In this document: positions 17,524 to 26,214 of the stretch, piece after piece | How positions within the stretch are numbered: position 1 is the stretch's first letter | How the letters are laid out: the number at the start of each line of letters is the position of its first letter | NCBI RefSeq assembly: GCF_030817415.1 | Contig: NZ_JAUSZI010000002.1 | Location: 248,001-312,000, forward strand | DNA from: Streptomyces umbrinus | Lineage (GTDB): Bacteria > Actinomycetota > Actinomycetes > Streptomycetales > Streptomycetaceae | DNA length: 64,000 bases | Reading direction: 5' to 3' | The notes under the pieces: model-generated | What the model was told of the DNA's origin: nothing | Database searches by the model: none | Seen by the model: only the letters and a program-made list of their open reading frames with translations | Position numbers and translations under genes: made by a program

Positions 17524-17760
17524 GCCATTGGCCGTTCAACGACCCAGTGGTGGCTTCCGATGTGCGCCGGGGCTCGATCTCTCGGCGTGCCAGGCGACGG
17601 GTGATGCCTCGATGGCGGAGCCATTGCCGCAAGTAGCGGCAGCCCTAACCTCCTTTGCCCCGATGGCGATTGCTCGGTTTGCGTCACCGCGGCCGACCGC
17701 CGCGAACAGCCCAGGGTGGGGCCACTCTCCGCGCACCTCAGCGCCGATCCCTGATCACTC
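17524..17760 (-). pseudogene. IS5-type transposase C-terminal remnant (tentative)
   Basis: The minus strand reads HIGSHHWVVERPMAYW near 17523-17575, resembling the H-R-W-V-V-E-R-T-x-x-W catalytic Glu block of IS5 transposases. The surrounding frames are broken and the element ends cannot be found. Confidence 0.45.
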
Positions 17761-17794
17761 ATGGCCTTGCCGTACTTCCCATCCCCCTTGTTAA

Positions 17795-17833
17795 AGTTCC
17801 TGCCGTGAACTAGTTTAGTTCACGGCAGGAACT
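17795..17833. promoter_or_regulatory. 18-bp inverted repeat, MarR-type operator
   Basis: AGTTCCTGCCGTGAACTA, three bases, then its exact complement TAGTTCACGGCAGGAACT. The half unit AGTTC-N7-GAACT recurs twice at 21895-21933 beside the MarR gene, so this is most likely a binding site of that regulator controlling the NmrA-like gene starting at 17911. Confidence 0.75.
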
Positions 17834-17991
17834 AGTGGAGTGCGTCCAGAGCTCACCTGGCCGCCAATCGCTGTCGCACCGGCGTCGACGTACACCTGAG
17901 AAGGGGAATCATGAACACACAGTCGTCCAGCACGATCGCCGTCTTCGATGCATTGGATTTGGGTGCGGATCCTCTGAAGTGACGGTCGGGA

Positions 17992-19608
17992 TCAAGCTGT
18001 GAGGCTGTACTTCTGCTGGTCGGGGCCGGGGTAAAGGCGTTGATGTTCGCGGGCCGCGTGGAAGACCCAGTAGTTGTCGAAGTCGCCGTTCGTGATCAGT
18101 GTGCGGAGTTGGAGGACGGCTTCGGCGCCGTCGAGTCCCCAGCGGGCGCCGGTGATGTCGAGGCGGTCGGCGATCAGGTGGCGGCAGGCGCCTTCGACGG
18201 CGCCGGTGGCGATCGGCCAGCCGGCCGCGAGGGCGGTGTCGTAGTGAAGCTGATCGAGGTGGCCGGTGAGGTAGCGGTGGCAGGTGGTGACTGCCTCGCG
18301 GCGGGCGGCGGGAAGCCGTTCGGCTGCGGCCTGGGCGGTCATCTCGGTGGCGGCGCGCTCGGCATGTCCGGCGAGGATCGCGGTGAGTTTGTCCGTGGCC
18401 CAGGTCTCAGCCGCACGGCTGCCGGGCGGATGGAAAGCATGCGCTGCTGTCCAGCAGTACTCGGCGACATGGACGAAGTCGAGCAGGACGTTGAGGTGGA
18501 TGCCGCGGCGGGCGGCTTCGGCTTGGATCAGGTCGAGTTGGTGGCGGGCGCCGTCGACGAGCACGATCCAGTCCCGCAGCTGCTGCGGGTCGCGGGCCTC
18601 GGCCTGTCCGAAGGCGTCGGCGACGACCTGTTCCGGAGGACGGATCACCGAGGCGGTGCACCATTTCTGTTCCGCCTTCGGGCCCGGCCTCGGCGGCCGG
18701 GCCTGGCTGCGACCGCCGGGCGGGTGCACGATGTCGTGCGGCCGGCGCGGGGCGGGCACGATGTCGAAGATGCAGGCCACGGTCGCCATGCGCTTGCGAT
18801 TGGGCTTCTCCCCCGGAGCCAGGCGTCCGCGCCGTCCGGCCGCCGCGCTCTTGGCCGCGGCCCGGCGGGTGGCCTCGCGCAGGGCTTCGGGCCGCATCAC
18901 CACCCCCTTGCCGTCGACCTGGATGACCAGCGGCATCCCGCGGGTGCACGGCGTGGGGATCTTCACCGTGTAGTAGGCGGCGATGTCGACGGCGGCAGCG
19001 ACCACCAGCTCTTTGAGACGGCGCTTGCCCAGCACCTTCCCGCAGCGTCGCTCGATCGCGGCCTGGGCCTGGTCGAACGAGCCGCGAACCGCCTCCAGAA
19101 CCGCGAGGCGGGCAAGCCCGCGGGAGTGCCGGCCGGCGGGGAGCGACAAGTGGGCATCCGCCGGGTGCACGTTGGACACGCCCCGGCCGCGATAGGCGAT
19201 CCTGTTCACCCGGACCGGCCCGAACACGCAGGTCAGCCAGCGGGGGTGGTTGCTCTCCCGCCAGGTCCGCGTCTGTCCTTCCGGCCCGCGCACCGCCGGT
19301 TGCCCTGCGTTGATACGGGCGTCCGCTTCTTCCGTCCTCGCCCGCGCATCGAGGTGATCCTGCATCAACTGCCGCAGCAACTCGCGCCCTTGCTGTTCGA
19401 GCAGTTCCTCCAGCTCGTCGTGGGCCATGCTTTGCGCCGGGTCGTCGGCCAGCGTCGAGACAAGGCGTTCGAAGGCACCACGGGAGGCGGCATACTCATC
19501 AGGCCCGGACAAGGCGTCATAGGGTTCCATCTGGGGCTCTTCTTCGGCTCTTCTTGCGGTTCGTTTGGTTGGCACCTTCGAATCTACGGAGAAGAGCCCC
19601 TTGGTCAC
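17992..19608 (-). CDS. ISKra4 family transposase
   Basis: A 538-residue transposase with a GTG start at 19608. The helical N-terminal region (to about residue 130) leads into a DDE-type core: MPLVIQVDGKGVVMRPEALR (first Asp, near residue 228), then LLDFVHVAEYCWTAAHAF (second Asp, near residue 380) and GWPIATGAVEGACRHLIADR with the catalytic Glu (near residue 470). The phrase TGAVEGACRHLI..RLDITGARWGLDGAEA is typical of the ISKra4/UPF0236-like group. No frameshift is visible. It overlaps the accessory gene by 4 bases. Confidence 0.88.
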   Translation of the reverse strand: MTKGLFSVDSKVPTKRTARRAEEEPQMEPYDALSGPDEYAASRGAFERLVSTLADDPAQSMAHDELEELLEQQGRELLRQLMQDHLDARARTEEADARINAGQPAVRGPEGQTRTWRESNHPRWLTCVFGPVRVNRIAYRGRGVSNVHPADAHLSLPAGRHSRGLARLAVLEAVRGSFDQAQAAIERRCGKVLGKRRLKELVVAAAVDIAAYYTVKIPTPCTRGMPLVIQVDGKGVVMRPEALREATRRAAAKSAAAGRRGRLAPGEKPNRKRMATVACIFDIVPAPRRPHDIVHPPGGRSQARPPRPGPKAEQKWCTASVIRPPEQVVADAFGQAEARDPQQLRDWIVLVDGARHQLDLIQAEAARRGIHLNVLLDFVHVAEYCWTAAHAFHPPGSRAAETWATDKLTAILAGHAERAATEMTAQAAAERLPAARREAVTTCHRYLTGHLDQLHYDTALAAGWPIATGAVEGACRHLIADRLDITGARWGLDGAEAVLQLRTLITNGDFDNYWVFHAAREHQRLYPGPDQQKYSLTA

Positions 19609-20129
19609 CGGGAGTTGACCCGGCCGGTGTCCCCGTCGTGGCGAGCGAGGGTGAACCGTCCCGGTGCGTCCTCGTCCAGCCAGCCCCGCTCCACCAGACG
19701 CTTCAGCTTTCCCCGTGTCCCCTCGATCTTCGCCGTGGTGGCCTCCAACCCGATCCGCGGCACGATCTGCTTGGCCTGCAACGGACCTGGAGCATCAGCG
19801 ACGATCTCCACGATGTCCCGGTACACGTCCGGCAGCACTTGAACGACCAGGCCCTCCCGCCACGGCGGCACGGCCATCACTCCGATGCCGTGAGGCGCCG
19901 GCGCCTTGGGGTCCGGCGCATCGCGCGCCTCTGCTTCCGGCGCTGCCTGGGCGGCCGACAACTCCGCGAGCACTTGCGCGACGGTCTCCCGCGTGATCTC
20001 CAACCGCGACAGATCCGCCCGGGCCTTCTCCAGCCGGACGGCCAACTCCGCAGCCTCGGCCTGGAGTTCTTCCACCCGCTGTCGAGCCGCGGCCTCCCGC
20101 GCCTGGAGCTCTTCCGGCAACGACACCAT
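19605..20129 (-). CDS. ISKra4-associated coiled-coil / winged-helix protein
   Basis: A 174-residue protein upstream of and overlapping the transposase (GTGA, 19605-19608), so coupled translation is likely. The first 60 residues form a heptad-rich coiled coil (EELQAREAAARQRVEELQAE..). The C-terminal 70 residues look like a small winged helix: PDVYRDIVEIVADAPGPLQA then KQIVPRIG, TRGKLKRLVERGWL and PGRFTL. ATG at 20129 is preceded by GGAGG; a longer start at 20171 is possible. It lies inside the element and should be a DNA-binding partner or regulator of transposition. This role is inferred. Confidence 0.75.
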   Translation of the reverse strand: MVSLPEELQAREAAARQRVEELQAEAAELAVRLEKARADLSRLEITRETVAQVLAELSAAQAAPEAEARDAPDPKAPAPHGIGVMAVPPWREGLVVQVLPDVYRDIVEIVADAPGPLQAKQIVPRIGLEATTAKIEGTRGKLKRLVERGWLDEDAPGRFTLARHDGDTGRVNSR

Positions 20130-21074
20130 CGCGCCCACCTCCACCCCGCCACGGTAGGAGTACGACGGCACCGCTCACACGTCAATCAGCGTCTTCCCAG
20201 CTCAGCTGCCCCTCGAAAGGATCCGCACCCATTGGATTTACTGGGCGGAGCGGTCATCGACTCGCTCCTGTCCCGCGGTGCGCGCGTACGAGGCCTCGTC
20301 CGTGACCTTGGCTCCGACCGGGCACAGTCACTCGCCGGCCGAGGAGTCGAGCTCGTCCGCATCGACGTCAGTGACGCCGCATCGCTGCCGGCTGCGCTGC
20401 AAGGTGCGGACGCGTTCTTCTTCATGACCACCCTCGAGGGTGATACCCACGACGTTGATGGCGAGACGCGCCAGGGCATCGCCCTCATCGACGCGGCGGT
20501 AGCGGCGGCCGTGCCGAACGTGGTCTTCAGCTCGGCCGGAGGTGCCGACCGCGACTCGGGCGTGCCGCTCTTCGAGTCGAAGCGCCACCTGGAGGAGCGC
20601 CTTGAAAAGTCCGGCCTGCGGGTGACACTGGTGCGACCGGTTGTCTACATGGACCACCTGCCGCTCCTGGGACCGAGCGTGGAGCACGGCGAGGTCGTGT
20701 TGCGTTTGCCGCTGCCCGATCACATCCCGCTGCAGCTGATCACGATCCGCGACATCGGGCAGATCAGTGCCTCCTTCCTGCTCGGGACCGCAGAAGCGCC
20801 GGCCGGCAGCATCGAAATCGCCGGCGACCAGCGCACCGGCGGTCAGATCGCCGCCGCGTTCGGCGAGCGCGCCGGCCTGCCGGCACGCTATGAGGCTCTG
20901 CCGCTGCAGGCCTTTGACGACAACCCTCATCTCCAGGCAATGTTCCGCTGGCTGCAAGAGACGCCGGCCTTCCAGGCCGACATCGAAGCAGTGAAGGTGA
21001 TCGAGCCGACCGTGTGGGACCTGCCTGCGTGGGTGCGCTCCAGCGGATGGGCGGTCCCAACGCCTGGCCAGTGA

Positions 21075-21377
21075 CACACTGCTGGATACCCAATGCAGCA
21101 ACACCATCCGCCGAGTGACCTTCCGGGCCCCGCTCCACTCGGTCAAGGGACACCCAGCAGTGTCCGCGGTGACAACTCGGCCGTACGCAGGCCCGTACCC
21201 AACGGGATTGACCGCAGGCGTGGCGATCACGAGCTCCTGCTTCCGTGCCGTCGGCAACGTCGGTCACATCCATGCTTGACGAAACCGAGCCAACTCGTGG
21301 CGGTACGACGGTCCTCGACCCAGCTCTCCGCAACGGGCCGGGCCGGCGCTCTGGTCATCCTCACCCAATGACGTGGC
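21075..21377. other. convergent intergenic stretch
   Basis: Between the NmrA-like gene and the convergent MarR gene. I see no supported gene. A minus-strand frame (ESWVEDRRTATSWLGF..) looks faintly protein-like but is too short to name, and no clear hairpin was found. Confidence 0.35.
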
Positions 21378-21851
21378 CTATCCCGGCGACTGTTCGCTCT
21401 CGGCATTGGACAGGGCTGCGTCAGGCACGGACGATGCCGCCAGAGGGGCGGTGATGCGGGCGACGGAGTTGGCGAGCTGCCGCCGCTCGTCGGCGGGCAG
21501 TGCGCTGGCGATGTCGGGCATGCGCTGGGCGACGTCGGCATAGAGCGCGTCGACGATCTCCTTGCCGAGTGCGGTGGTGCTGAGTGTGACCGCCCTCCGA
21601 TCGCGCTGGAGCGCTTCCCTTTGCACCAGCCCGCGTCGTTCGATGCGGTCAACGAGACCGCTGAGCGCGTTCTTGGCCACGCCGAGCAGCTGCGCGAGAT
21701 CACCCATGCCCTGTGGCTGATCCTTGATCACGCACAGGAGTGTCGCCTGGACAGGGGTGAGGTCGTGGTCGGCGCAGACCTGTGCGTACCGGCGCTGCAC
21801 CAGCACAGACAGCCAGACCAGGTTGTTTCCGAAGCCGTCGTTCTCTGTCAC
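21378..21851 (-). CDS. MarR family transcriptional regulator
   Basis: A 157-residue regulator. The winged helix-turn-helix reads LTPVQATLLCVIKDQPQGMG, then DLAQLLGVAKNALSGLVDRI (recognition helix) and the wing RRGLVQREALQRDRRAVTLS with the D-x-R of the family. GTG at 21851 is chosen because AAGGAAGGG lies 8 bases upstream; ATG at 21875 is an alternative. It sits between two NmrA-like genes, is divergent from the second, and has two copies of its presumed operator 43-82 bp upstream. It probably represses itself and both NmrA-like genes, responding to electrophiles or oxidants as many relatives do. Confidence 0.88.
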   Translation of the reverse strand: MTENDGFGNNLVWLSVLVQRRYAQVCADHDLTPVQATLLCVIKDQPQGMGDLAQLLGVAKNALSGLVDRIERRGLVQREALQRDRRAVTLSTTALGKEIVDALYADVAQRMPDIASALPADERRQLANSVARITAPLAASSVPDAALSNAESEQSPG

Positions 21852-21894
21852 CGGCGCACCCTTCCTTCGCTGCATGTCACCTTACCTTGCGGAA

Positions 21895-21933
21895 ATTCAC
21901 GGCAGGAACTACTTTAGTTCACGGCAAGAACTA
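21895..21933. promoter_or_regulatory. tandem MarR-type operator half-palindromes
   Basis: Two direct copies of (T)TCACGGCA(G/A)GAACTA spaced 20 bp apart, each a weak palindrome AGTTC-N7-GAACT. They lie between the MarR start (21851) and the NmrA-like gene at 22179 and match the arms of the inverted repeat at 17795. Confidence 0.75.
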
Positions 21934-22178
21934 TTTGGTCGCCGATGGCGGCGCGCCTCTGCGCGCTGTTGGAGCGGCACCAGCAGCGCTCCCCCACTGG
22001 TCCGCCCGGATCGGGCTCACCTGTGCCGTGGCGGGCCCGCCCGGCGCACGCCATCGCCCCAGAGCGCGCCCGGACGCGTTTTCTACGAAACCGAGACCCG
22101 AACAACCCGCTCGTCGCCGAGCACGGCAGCGACTGCTGCCCCACCGGCTTCAGAGCAGGCCCACAGGGAGAAGCAATC

Positions 22179-23062
22179 ATGAGCACACAGTCATTCGGCA
22201 CGATCGCCGTCTTCGGCGGCACTGGCCAGCAGGGCGGATCGGTCATCGACGCGCTCCTGACCCGCGGTGCGCACGTACGCGCCCTCGTACGCAACCCCCG
22301 AGTCCGACCGGGCGCAGGCGCTCGCCGACCGCGGAGTCGAACTCGCGAAGGTCGAGATCGGCGACGCCAGGTCGCTGTCGACGGCGCTCAAGGGGGTGGA
22401 CGCCTTCTTCTTCATGACCAACCCCCGCGGGGCACACCCTCGCGGACATCGAGGGCGAGACACAGCAGGGCACCGCCCTCGTCGACGCGGCGGTCACGGC
22501 AGCCGTGCCGCACGTCGTGTTCAGCTCGGTCGGCGGTGCGGAACGCGACTCGGGCATACCGCACTTCGAATCGAAGCGCCGCGTGGAGGAATACCTCCAG
22601 CAGTCCGGCCTGCGGGCGACGACAGTCCGCCCGGTCGCCTTCATGGAGAACTTCTCGTTCCTGGCACCGAGCGTTGAGCAGGGCGAGATCGTGCTGCGTA
22701 TACCGCTGCCGGACGGCATCCCGCTGCAGCTGGTCGCCGTCCACGACATCGGCCGGATCAGCGCCGCTCTCCTGCTGGGCACCGCACAGGCGCCCGGCGG
22801 CACGATCGAGATCGCCGGCGACGAACGCACCGGCAGTCGGATCGCCGCCGCCTTCGGCGAACACGCCGGGCTCCCGGCACGATACGAAGCCCTGCCCCTG
22901 CACGTCCTCGACGACAACCCGGACACCCAGGCTATGTTCCGCTGGTTCGCGGAGACCCCCGCCTACCAGGCCGACATCGATGCGGCGAAAGCGATCGAAC
23001 CGAGTGCGTGGGACCTGCCCACATGGCTGCGTTCCACCGGCTGGACACTCCCGGGCCGGTGA
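22179..23062 (+). pseudogene. second NmrA-like gene with two +1 frameshifts
   Basis: ATG at 22179 starts MSTQSFGTIAVFGGTGQQGG, a good NAD(P)-binding GGTGxxG motif. The reading frame then slips at the C5 run 22295-22299 and again at the C5 run 22422-22426. Dropping one C from each gives a continuous protein: VRNPESDRAQALADRGVELA, DAFFFMTNPAGHTLADIEGE, then VVFSSVGGAERDSG to the end at 23062. The restored product is a close paralogue of the gene at 17911. It may be truly inactive or the two C runs may be sequencing errors. Confidence 0.8.
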
Positions 23063-23118
23063 CAACCGCCGTCACAGCCGAGTCCGAGGCGTCGATCGTC
23101 CAGAAGGGAAACGCATCG

Positions 23119-24633
23119 ATGGATGCTGATTTTGATGTTGACGTAGTGGTGGTCGGTGGCGGGCCGGCGGGTGCGTTACTCGCCGGTGAGCTGGGGCTGG
23201 CAGGTGTGCGGACCCTGGTCGTGGAGCGGCTGACAGAACAGTCCGACCACAAGTGGCTCGGCGTGCAGACACGCACGCTTGAGGAGTTCGAACTCCGCGG
23301 GATACTCGAAGACCTCCTCGACGGTACGCCGTTGCTCCACAACGGCAACTTCGCCAGCCTGCCCACGCCGCTGACGTACGAGGGCCTCGACAGCCGCCAT
23401 CCACACGCGGCATACCGCCCGCAGGAGGACGTCGAGAAGATACTGACCGCGCGCGCCCGAAAGCTCGGTGCGGAGTTCCGACGCGGGCACGAGCTGATCC
23501 GGCTGGAACAGGACGATGCCGGGGTCACCGCCGGCATCCGCGGGCCGGACGGCGAGTACGAGATCCGATCCCGCTACCTGGTCGGCTCCGACGGCGGGCG
23601 CAGCACCACCCGCAAGCTCGCCGGCATCGCCTTCCCCGGCCAGGGCCCGACTCTCTACTGGCTGTTGGCCGAAGGCAGGTTCAGCGACGAACTGCCGGTC
23701 GGCGAGGGCATGGGGCCCCTGCGCCCGTACGGCGTCGTGCGGCCGGAGGAACGGACCTGGTTCTCGGCGGTCCCGCTCCCCGAACCGGGCATCTACCGGA
23801 TCTTTACGTTCTTCTACGGGCGGACTGTCACCGATCGCCATGCCCCCGTGTCCGAGGAGGAGATGCGAGCCGCGCTCGTCGAGATCGCCGGCAGTGACTT
23901 CGGGCTGCACGACATCAGGTGGCTGACCCGACTGACGGACAGTAACCGGCAGGCCGAACAGTACCGGCAGGGACGTGTCTTCCTCGCCGGCGACGCCGCG
24001 CACGTGCAGTTCCCCGCAGGCGGCCCGGGTATGAACGCCGCGGTGCAGGACGCCATGAACCTGGGGTGGAAGCTCGGCTCGGCCGTGCACGGCCGGGGTG
24101 GTGACGCGCTGCTGGACACTTACCACAGCGAGCGTCATCCAGCAGGCGAGCTGATGCTGCGCCAAGCGCGGCTCCAGGCGCTGCTGCTCGACCCCGACCC
24201 CGGCCTTCAGGATGTGCGCGACATGCTCGACGAACTGCTGCAGATCCCGGAGGTCAACCGCCATTTCGTCGAACGCGGAGCAGCGCTGGACACCCGGTAC
24301 GACATCGCAGGCTCGCATCCCTTGATAGGACGGCGGATGCCGGATGTGACTGTGGTGACCCCTCAGTCACAACGTCATCTGAGCTCCTACTTCCGCGACG
24401 GTCACGGCATACTGGCCCTCCTGAACGAACCGGCCGGGGCCGGCGATGCGGCCATGGCGTGCAAGGGCCGGGTCGACATCGTCACCGGAACGGTGCCCGC
24501 CCCTGACACCCCGCCCGCGGACGCCTTCCTGGTGCGCCCGGACGGCTACGTCTGCTGGGCCGGCGACCCGGTCACCGACACCACGGGGCTGCACGCCGCG
24601 CTGGAGACATGGTTCGGATCACCCTTGCCGTAG
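23119..24633 (+). CDS. FAD-dependent monooxygenase (PF01494-type)
   Basis: A 504-residue flavoprotein hydroxylase. The N-terminal dinucleotide motif is VDVVVVGGGPAGALLAGELG (near residues 7-26). The DG motif is YLVGSDGGRSTTRKLAG (near residue 155) and the GD motif RVFLAGDAAHVQFPAGGPGM near residue 290, followed by NAAVQDAMNLGWKL. The C-terminal thioredoxin-like tail is present. Length and order fit the aromatic/polyketide hydroxylase group, which also includes rifampicin-inactivating enzymes; the substrate is unknown. ATG at 23119 follows AGAAGGGA. It lies 56 bp after the NmrA-like gene and could share its MarR-controlled transcript. Confidence 0.88.
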   Translation: MDADFDVDVVVVGGGPAGALLAGELGLAGVRTLVVERLTEQSDHKWLGVQTRTLEEFELRGILEDLLDGTPLLHNGNFASLPTPLTYEGLDSRHPHAAYRPQEDVEKILTARARKLGAEFRRGHELIRLEQDDAGVTAGIRGPDGEYEIRSRYLVGSDGGRSTTRKLAGIAFPGQGPTLYWLLAEGRFSDELPVGEGMGPLRPYGVVRPEERTWFSAVPLPEPGIYRIFTFFYGRTVTDRHAPVSEEEMRAALVEIAGSDFGLHDIRWLTRLTDSNRQAEQYRQGRVFLAGDAAHVQFPAGGPGMNAAVQDAMNLGWKLGSAVHGRGGDALLDTYHSERHPAGELMLRQARLQALLLDPDPGLQDVRDMLDELLQIPEVNRHFVERGAALDTRYDIAGSHPLIGRRMPDVTVVTPQSQRHLSSYFRDGHGILALLNEPAGAGDAAMACKGRVDIVTGTVPAPDTPPADAFLVRPDGYVCWAGDPVTDTTGLHAALETWFGSPLP

Positions 24634-24778
24634 AGCCGGGACCGGGACGGCAGGGTCCGGGAATCCAGGGCCCTGCCGCCGCCTGGCTTCGGTGCGCCGG
24701 CCGATCAGGGCGCCGCCGCGGCCCGTTCTCGACCAAGCCGCGGGGCACGGCCGGCTGCGAGGTGCTTCGGCGCCGGGG

Positions 24779-25642
24779 TCAGCTGACCAACTCGGCGCGG
24801 TGCGCCGCGAAATAGTCGGTGATGGTGGTGGCCGGCCGACCGGTGAGCCGCTGGACCGTGTGGGTGGTGATGTCGTACCAGCCATCGCGTTTGGCGATGC
24901 CGGCGGCGCTCCAGGCGTGAGCGAAGTGCTCGGGGAACCCCTGGTCCAGGAGCCGCTGGGGGTGTTCGGCGTCGGCGACCTCTTCGTAGCGCACGCGGCG
25001 GCCGGTGGCCTCGGTCAGCGCGTCGGCGACGTCGGCGTCGGTCACTGCCTCGGGCCCGGTGACCTCGAGGATCTCTCCCTGGCTGCCGCCCTCGGCCAGG
25101 ACTGCGGCGGCCACTGCGGCGCTGTCGTCGCGGGTGATGTGGCCGATGCGTCCGTCTCGGCTGTTGCTGGGAAGGACTCCGGTGGCCACGGCCCGGGGAG
25201 CCGCCCCGACCAGGGTCAGCATCTCGACCCATACGTTGAAGCGCAGCACCGTGAAGGCCAATCCGGATTCCGCCAGCAGCCGTTCGGTGGCCCCGTAGTC
25301 GGGGACGAGGGGATTGGGGTGGCCCGGGTCGCCGGCGCGAGTGATGGAGGTGAAGAGGACGTGGCCCACGCCCGCCTTCGCGGCGGCGTCGATCGCTCGG
25401 GCGTGCTTGGGCAGCCGGTCGTCGGTGCCGATGCTGATGATCAGCAGCCGTTCCACACCGTCGAGGGCCCGGACCAGCGCGTGCGGTTCGTCGAAGTCGG
25501 CATGGCGAGTGCGCACGCCCAAGTCGGCGCTCTTGTCCGGGGTGCGGGACAACGCCAGGACGCGGGCGGCGTCGGTGCGTTGGACGAGATGGCGGACGGT
25601 TGAGCTGCCCAGATTTCCCGAGGCTCCGCTTACTGCGATCAA
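24779..25642 (-). CDS. NAD(P)H-binding oxidoreductase, QorB/YtfG-like
   Basis: A 287-residue atypical short-chain dehydrogenase. The N-terminal MIAVSGASGNLGSSTVRHLV supplies the G-x-x-G-x-x-G cofactor loop; LLIISIGTD, HVLFTSITRAG and YGATERLLAESGLAFTVLRF follow the QorB (NADPH:quinone reductase 2) order. TTG at 25642 sits behind AGAGGAG. It is divergent from an HxlR-type regulator, just like the ytfG/ytfH and qorB/qorR pairs known elsewhere, so it is probably quinone- or redox-inducible. Confidence 0.85.
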   Translation of the reverse strand: MIAVSGASGNLGSSTVRHLVQRTDAARVLALSRTPDKSADLGVRTRHADFDEPHALVRALDGVERLLIISIGTDDRLPKHARAIDAAAKAGVGHVLFTSITRAGDPGHPNPLVPDYGATERLLAESGLAFTVLRFNVWVEMLTLVGAAPRAVATGVLPSNSRDGRIGHITRDDSAAVAAAVLAEGGSQGEILEVTGPEAVTDADVADALTEATGRRVRYEEVADAEHPQRLLDQGFPEHFAHAWSAAGIAKRDGWYDITTHTVQRLTGRPATTITDYFAAHRAELVS

Positions 25643-25714
25643 GAGAGGCTCCTCTGCCGTATGTGTAGCCTGATGGTCAGTGATTGCGTGTTGGTCTCGT
25701 AAGAAGGCACATTG

Positions 25715-26125
25715 ATGTCACCCCTCCACGAAGCTTCGGCAGACGAGCCCGTCGTCGGCGTCACGGTGCCGGTCACGGTCGATGATCACCAGAGGTGTCC
25801 GGCGACGGAGGTGCTGCGCCGGATCGGCGACAAGTGGAGCCCGGTGCTGCTGTCGCTTCTGGCGCAGCGCAGTTACGGCTTCAACGAGCTCGACCGGTCG
25901 GTCCAGGGCCTCAGCCGCCGCATGCTGGTTCGCACTCTGCGGTCGCTGGAACGCGAAGGGCTCATCAGCCGAACTCTTCATGCCGGCACGCCTCCACGGG
26001 CCGAGTACGCCCTGACCGACCTCGGTCGTTCACTACGGGAACTGCTGACCACGCTCGGACAATGGGCAGTTGCCCACGAGGCCGATGTGCAGACCGCACG
26101 CGCCCGTTACGACGCCGCATACTGA
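25715..26125 (+). CDS. HxlR family transcriptional regulator
   Basis: A 136-residue winged-helix regulator. CPATEVLRRIGDKWSPVLLS opens the domain with its conserved Cys, then YGFNELDRSVQGLSRRMLVR is the recognition helix and LEREGLISRTLHAGTPPRAE plus YALTDLG the wing, all classic for HxlR/QorR/YtfH proteins. The single N-terminal Cys is the redox sensor in QorR-like relatives. ATG at 25715 follows GAAGG; an in-frame TTG directly before it is less likely. It should control the divergent QorB-like gene. Confidence 0.88.
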   Translation: MSPLHEASADEPVVGVTVPVTVDDHQRCPATEVLRRIGDKWSPVLLSLLAQRSYGFNELDRSVQGLSRRMLVRTLRSLEREGLISRTLHAGTPPRAEYALTDLGRSLRELLTTLGQWAVAHEADVQTARARYDAAY

Positions 26126-26214
26126 CCAGCTCGACATGTAGTTGCGCCGACACCGAATTCCGACAGCGTCCCGTAGGCCTCCCCGTGTCTACCTACGCCA
26201 TCTTCTGTCCTCGC

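Larger units (their letters stand above)
17961..20230 (-). mobile_element. ISKra4-family insertion sequence with accessory gene
   Basis: A 2,270-bp element. The ends share GGGTGCGGATCCT as an inverted repeat (17961-17973 and 20218-20230), and the 9-bp sequence ATTGGATTT flanks it on both sides (17952-17960 and 20231-20239) as a target duplication. It carries two coupled genes on the minus strand: a coiled-coil/winged-helix accessory protein and the transposase. Both ends, both genes and the duplication are intact, so the insertion looks recent. Confidence 0.88.
17911..21074 (+). pseudogene. NmrA-like NAD(P)-binding protein gene split by an ISKra4 element
   Basis: ATG at 17911 follows GAGAAGGGG. 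The gene reads MNTQSSSTIAVFDALD and is then interrupted; it resumes at 20240 with LLGGAVIDSLLSRGARVRGL and continues to 21074 as a normal NmrA/HSCARG-type protein (DAFFFMTTLEG, VVFSSAGGADRDSG, FESKRHLEERL, TLVRPVVYMDH). Removing the element and one copy of its 9-bp duplication restores the reading frame exactly, giving a protein of about 290 residues aligned end to end with the paralogue at 22179. Such proteins are redox sensors or atypical dehydrogenases. Unusually, the restored N-terminus has FDALDLLGG where the paralogue has FGGTGQQGG. Confidence 0.85.
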
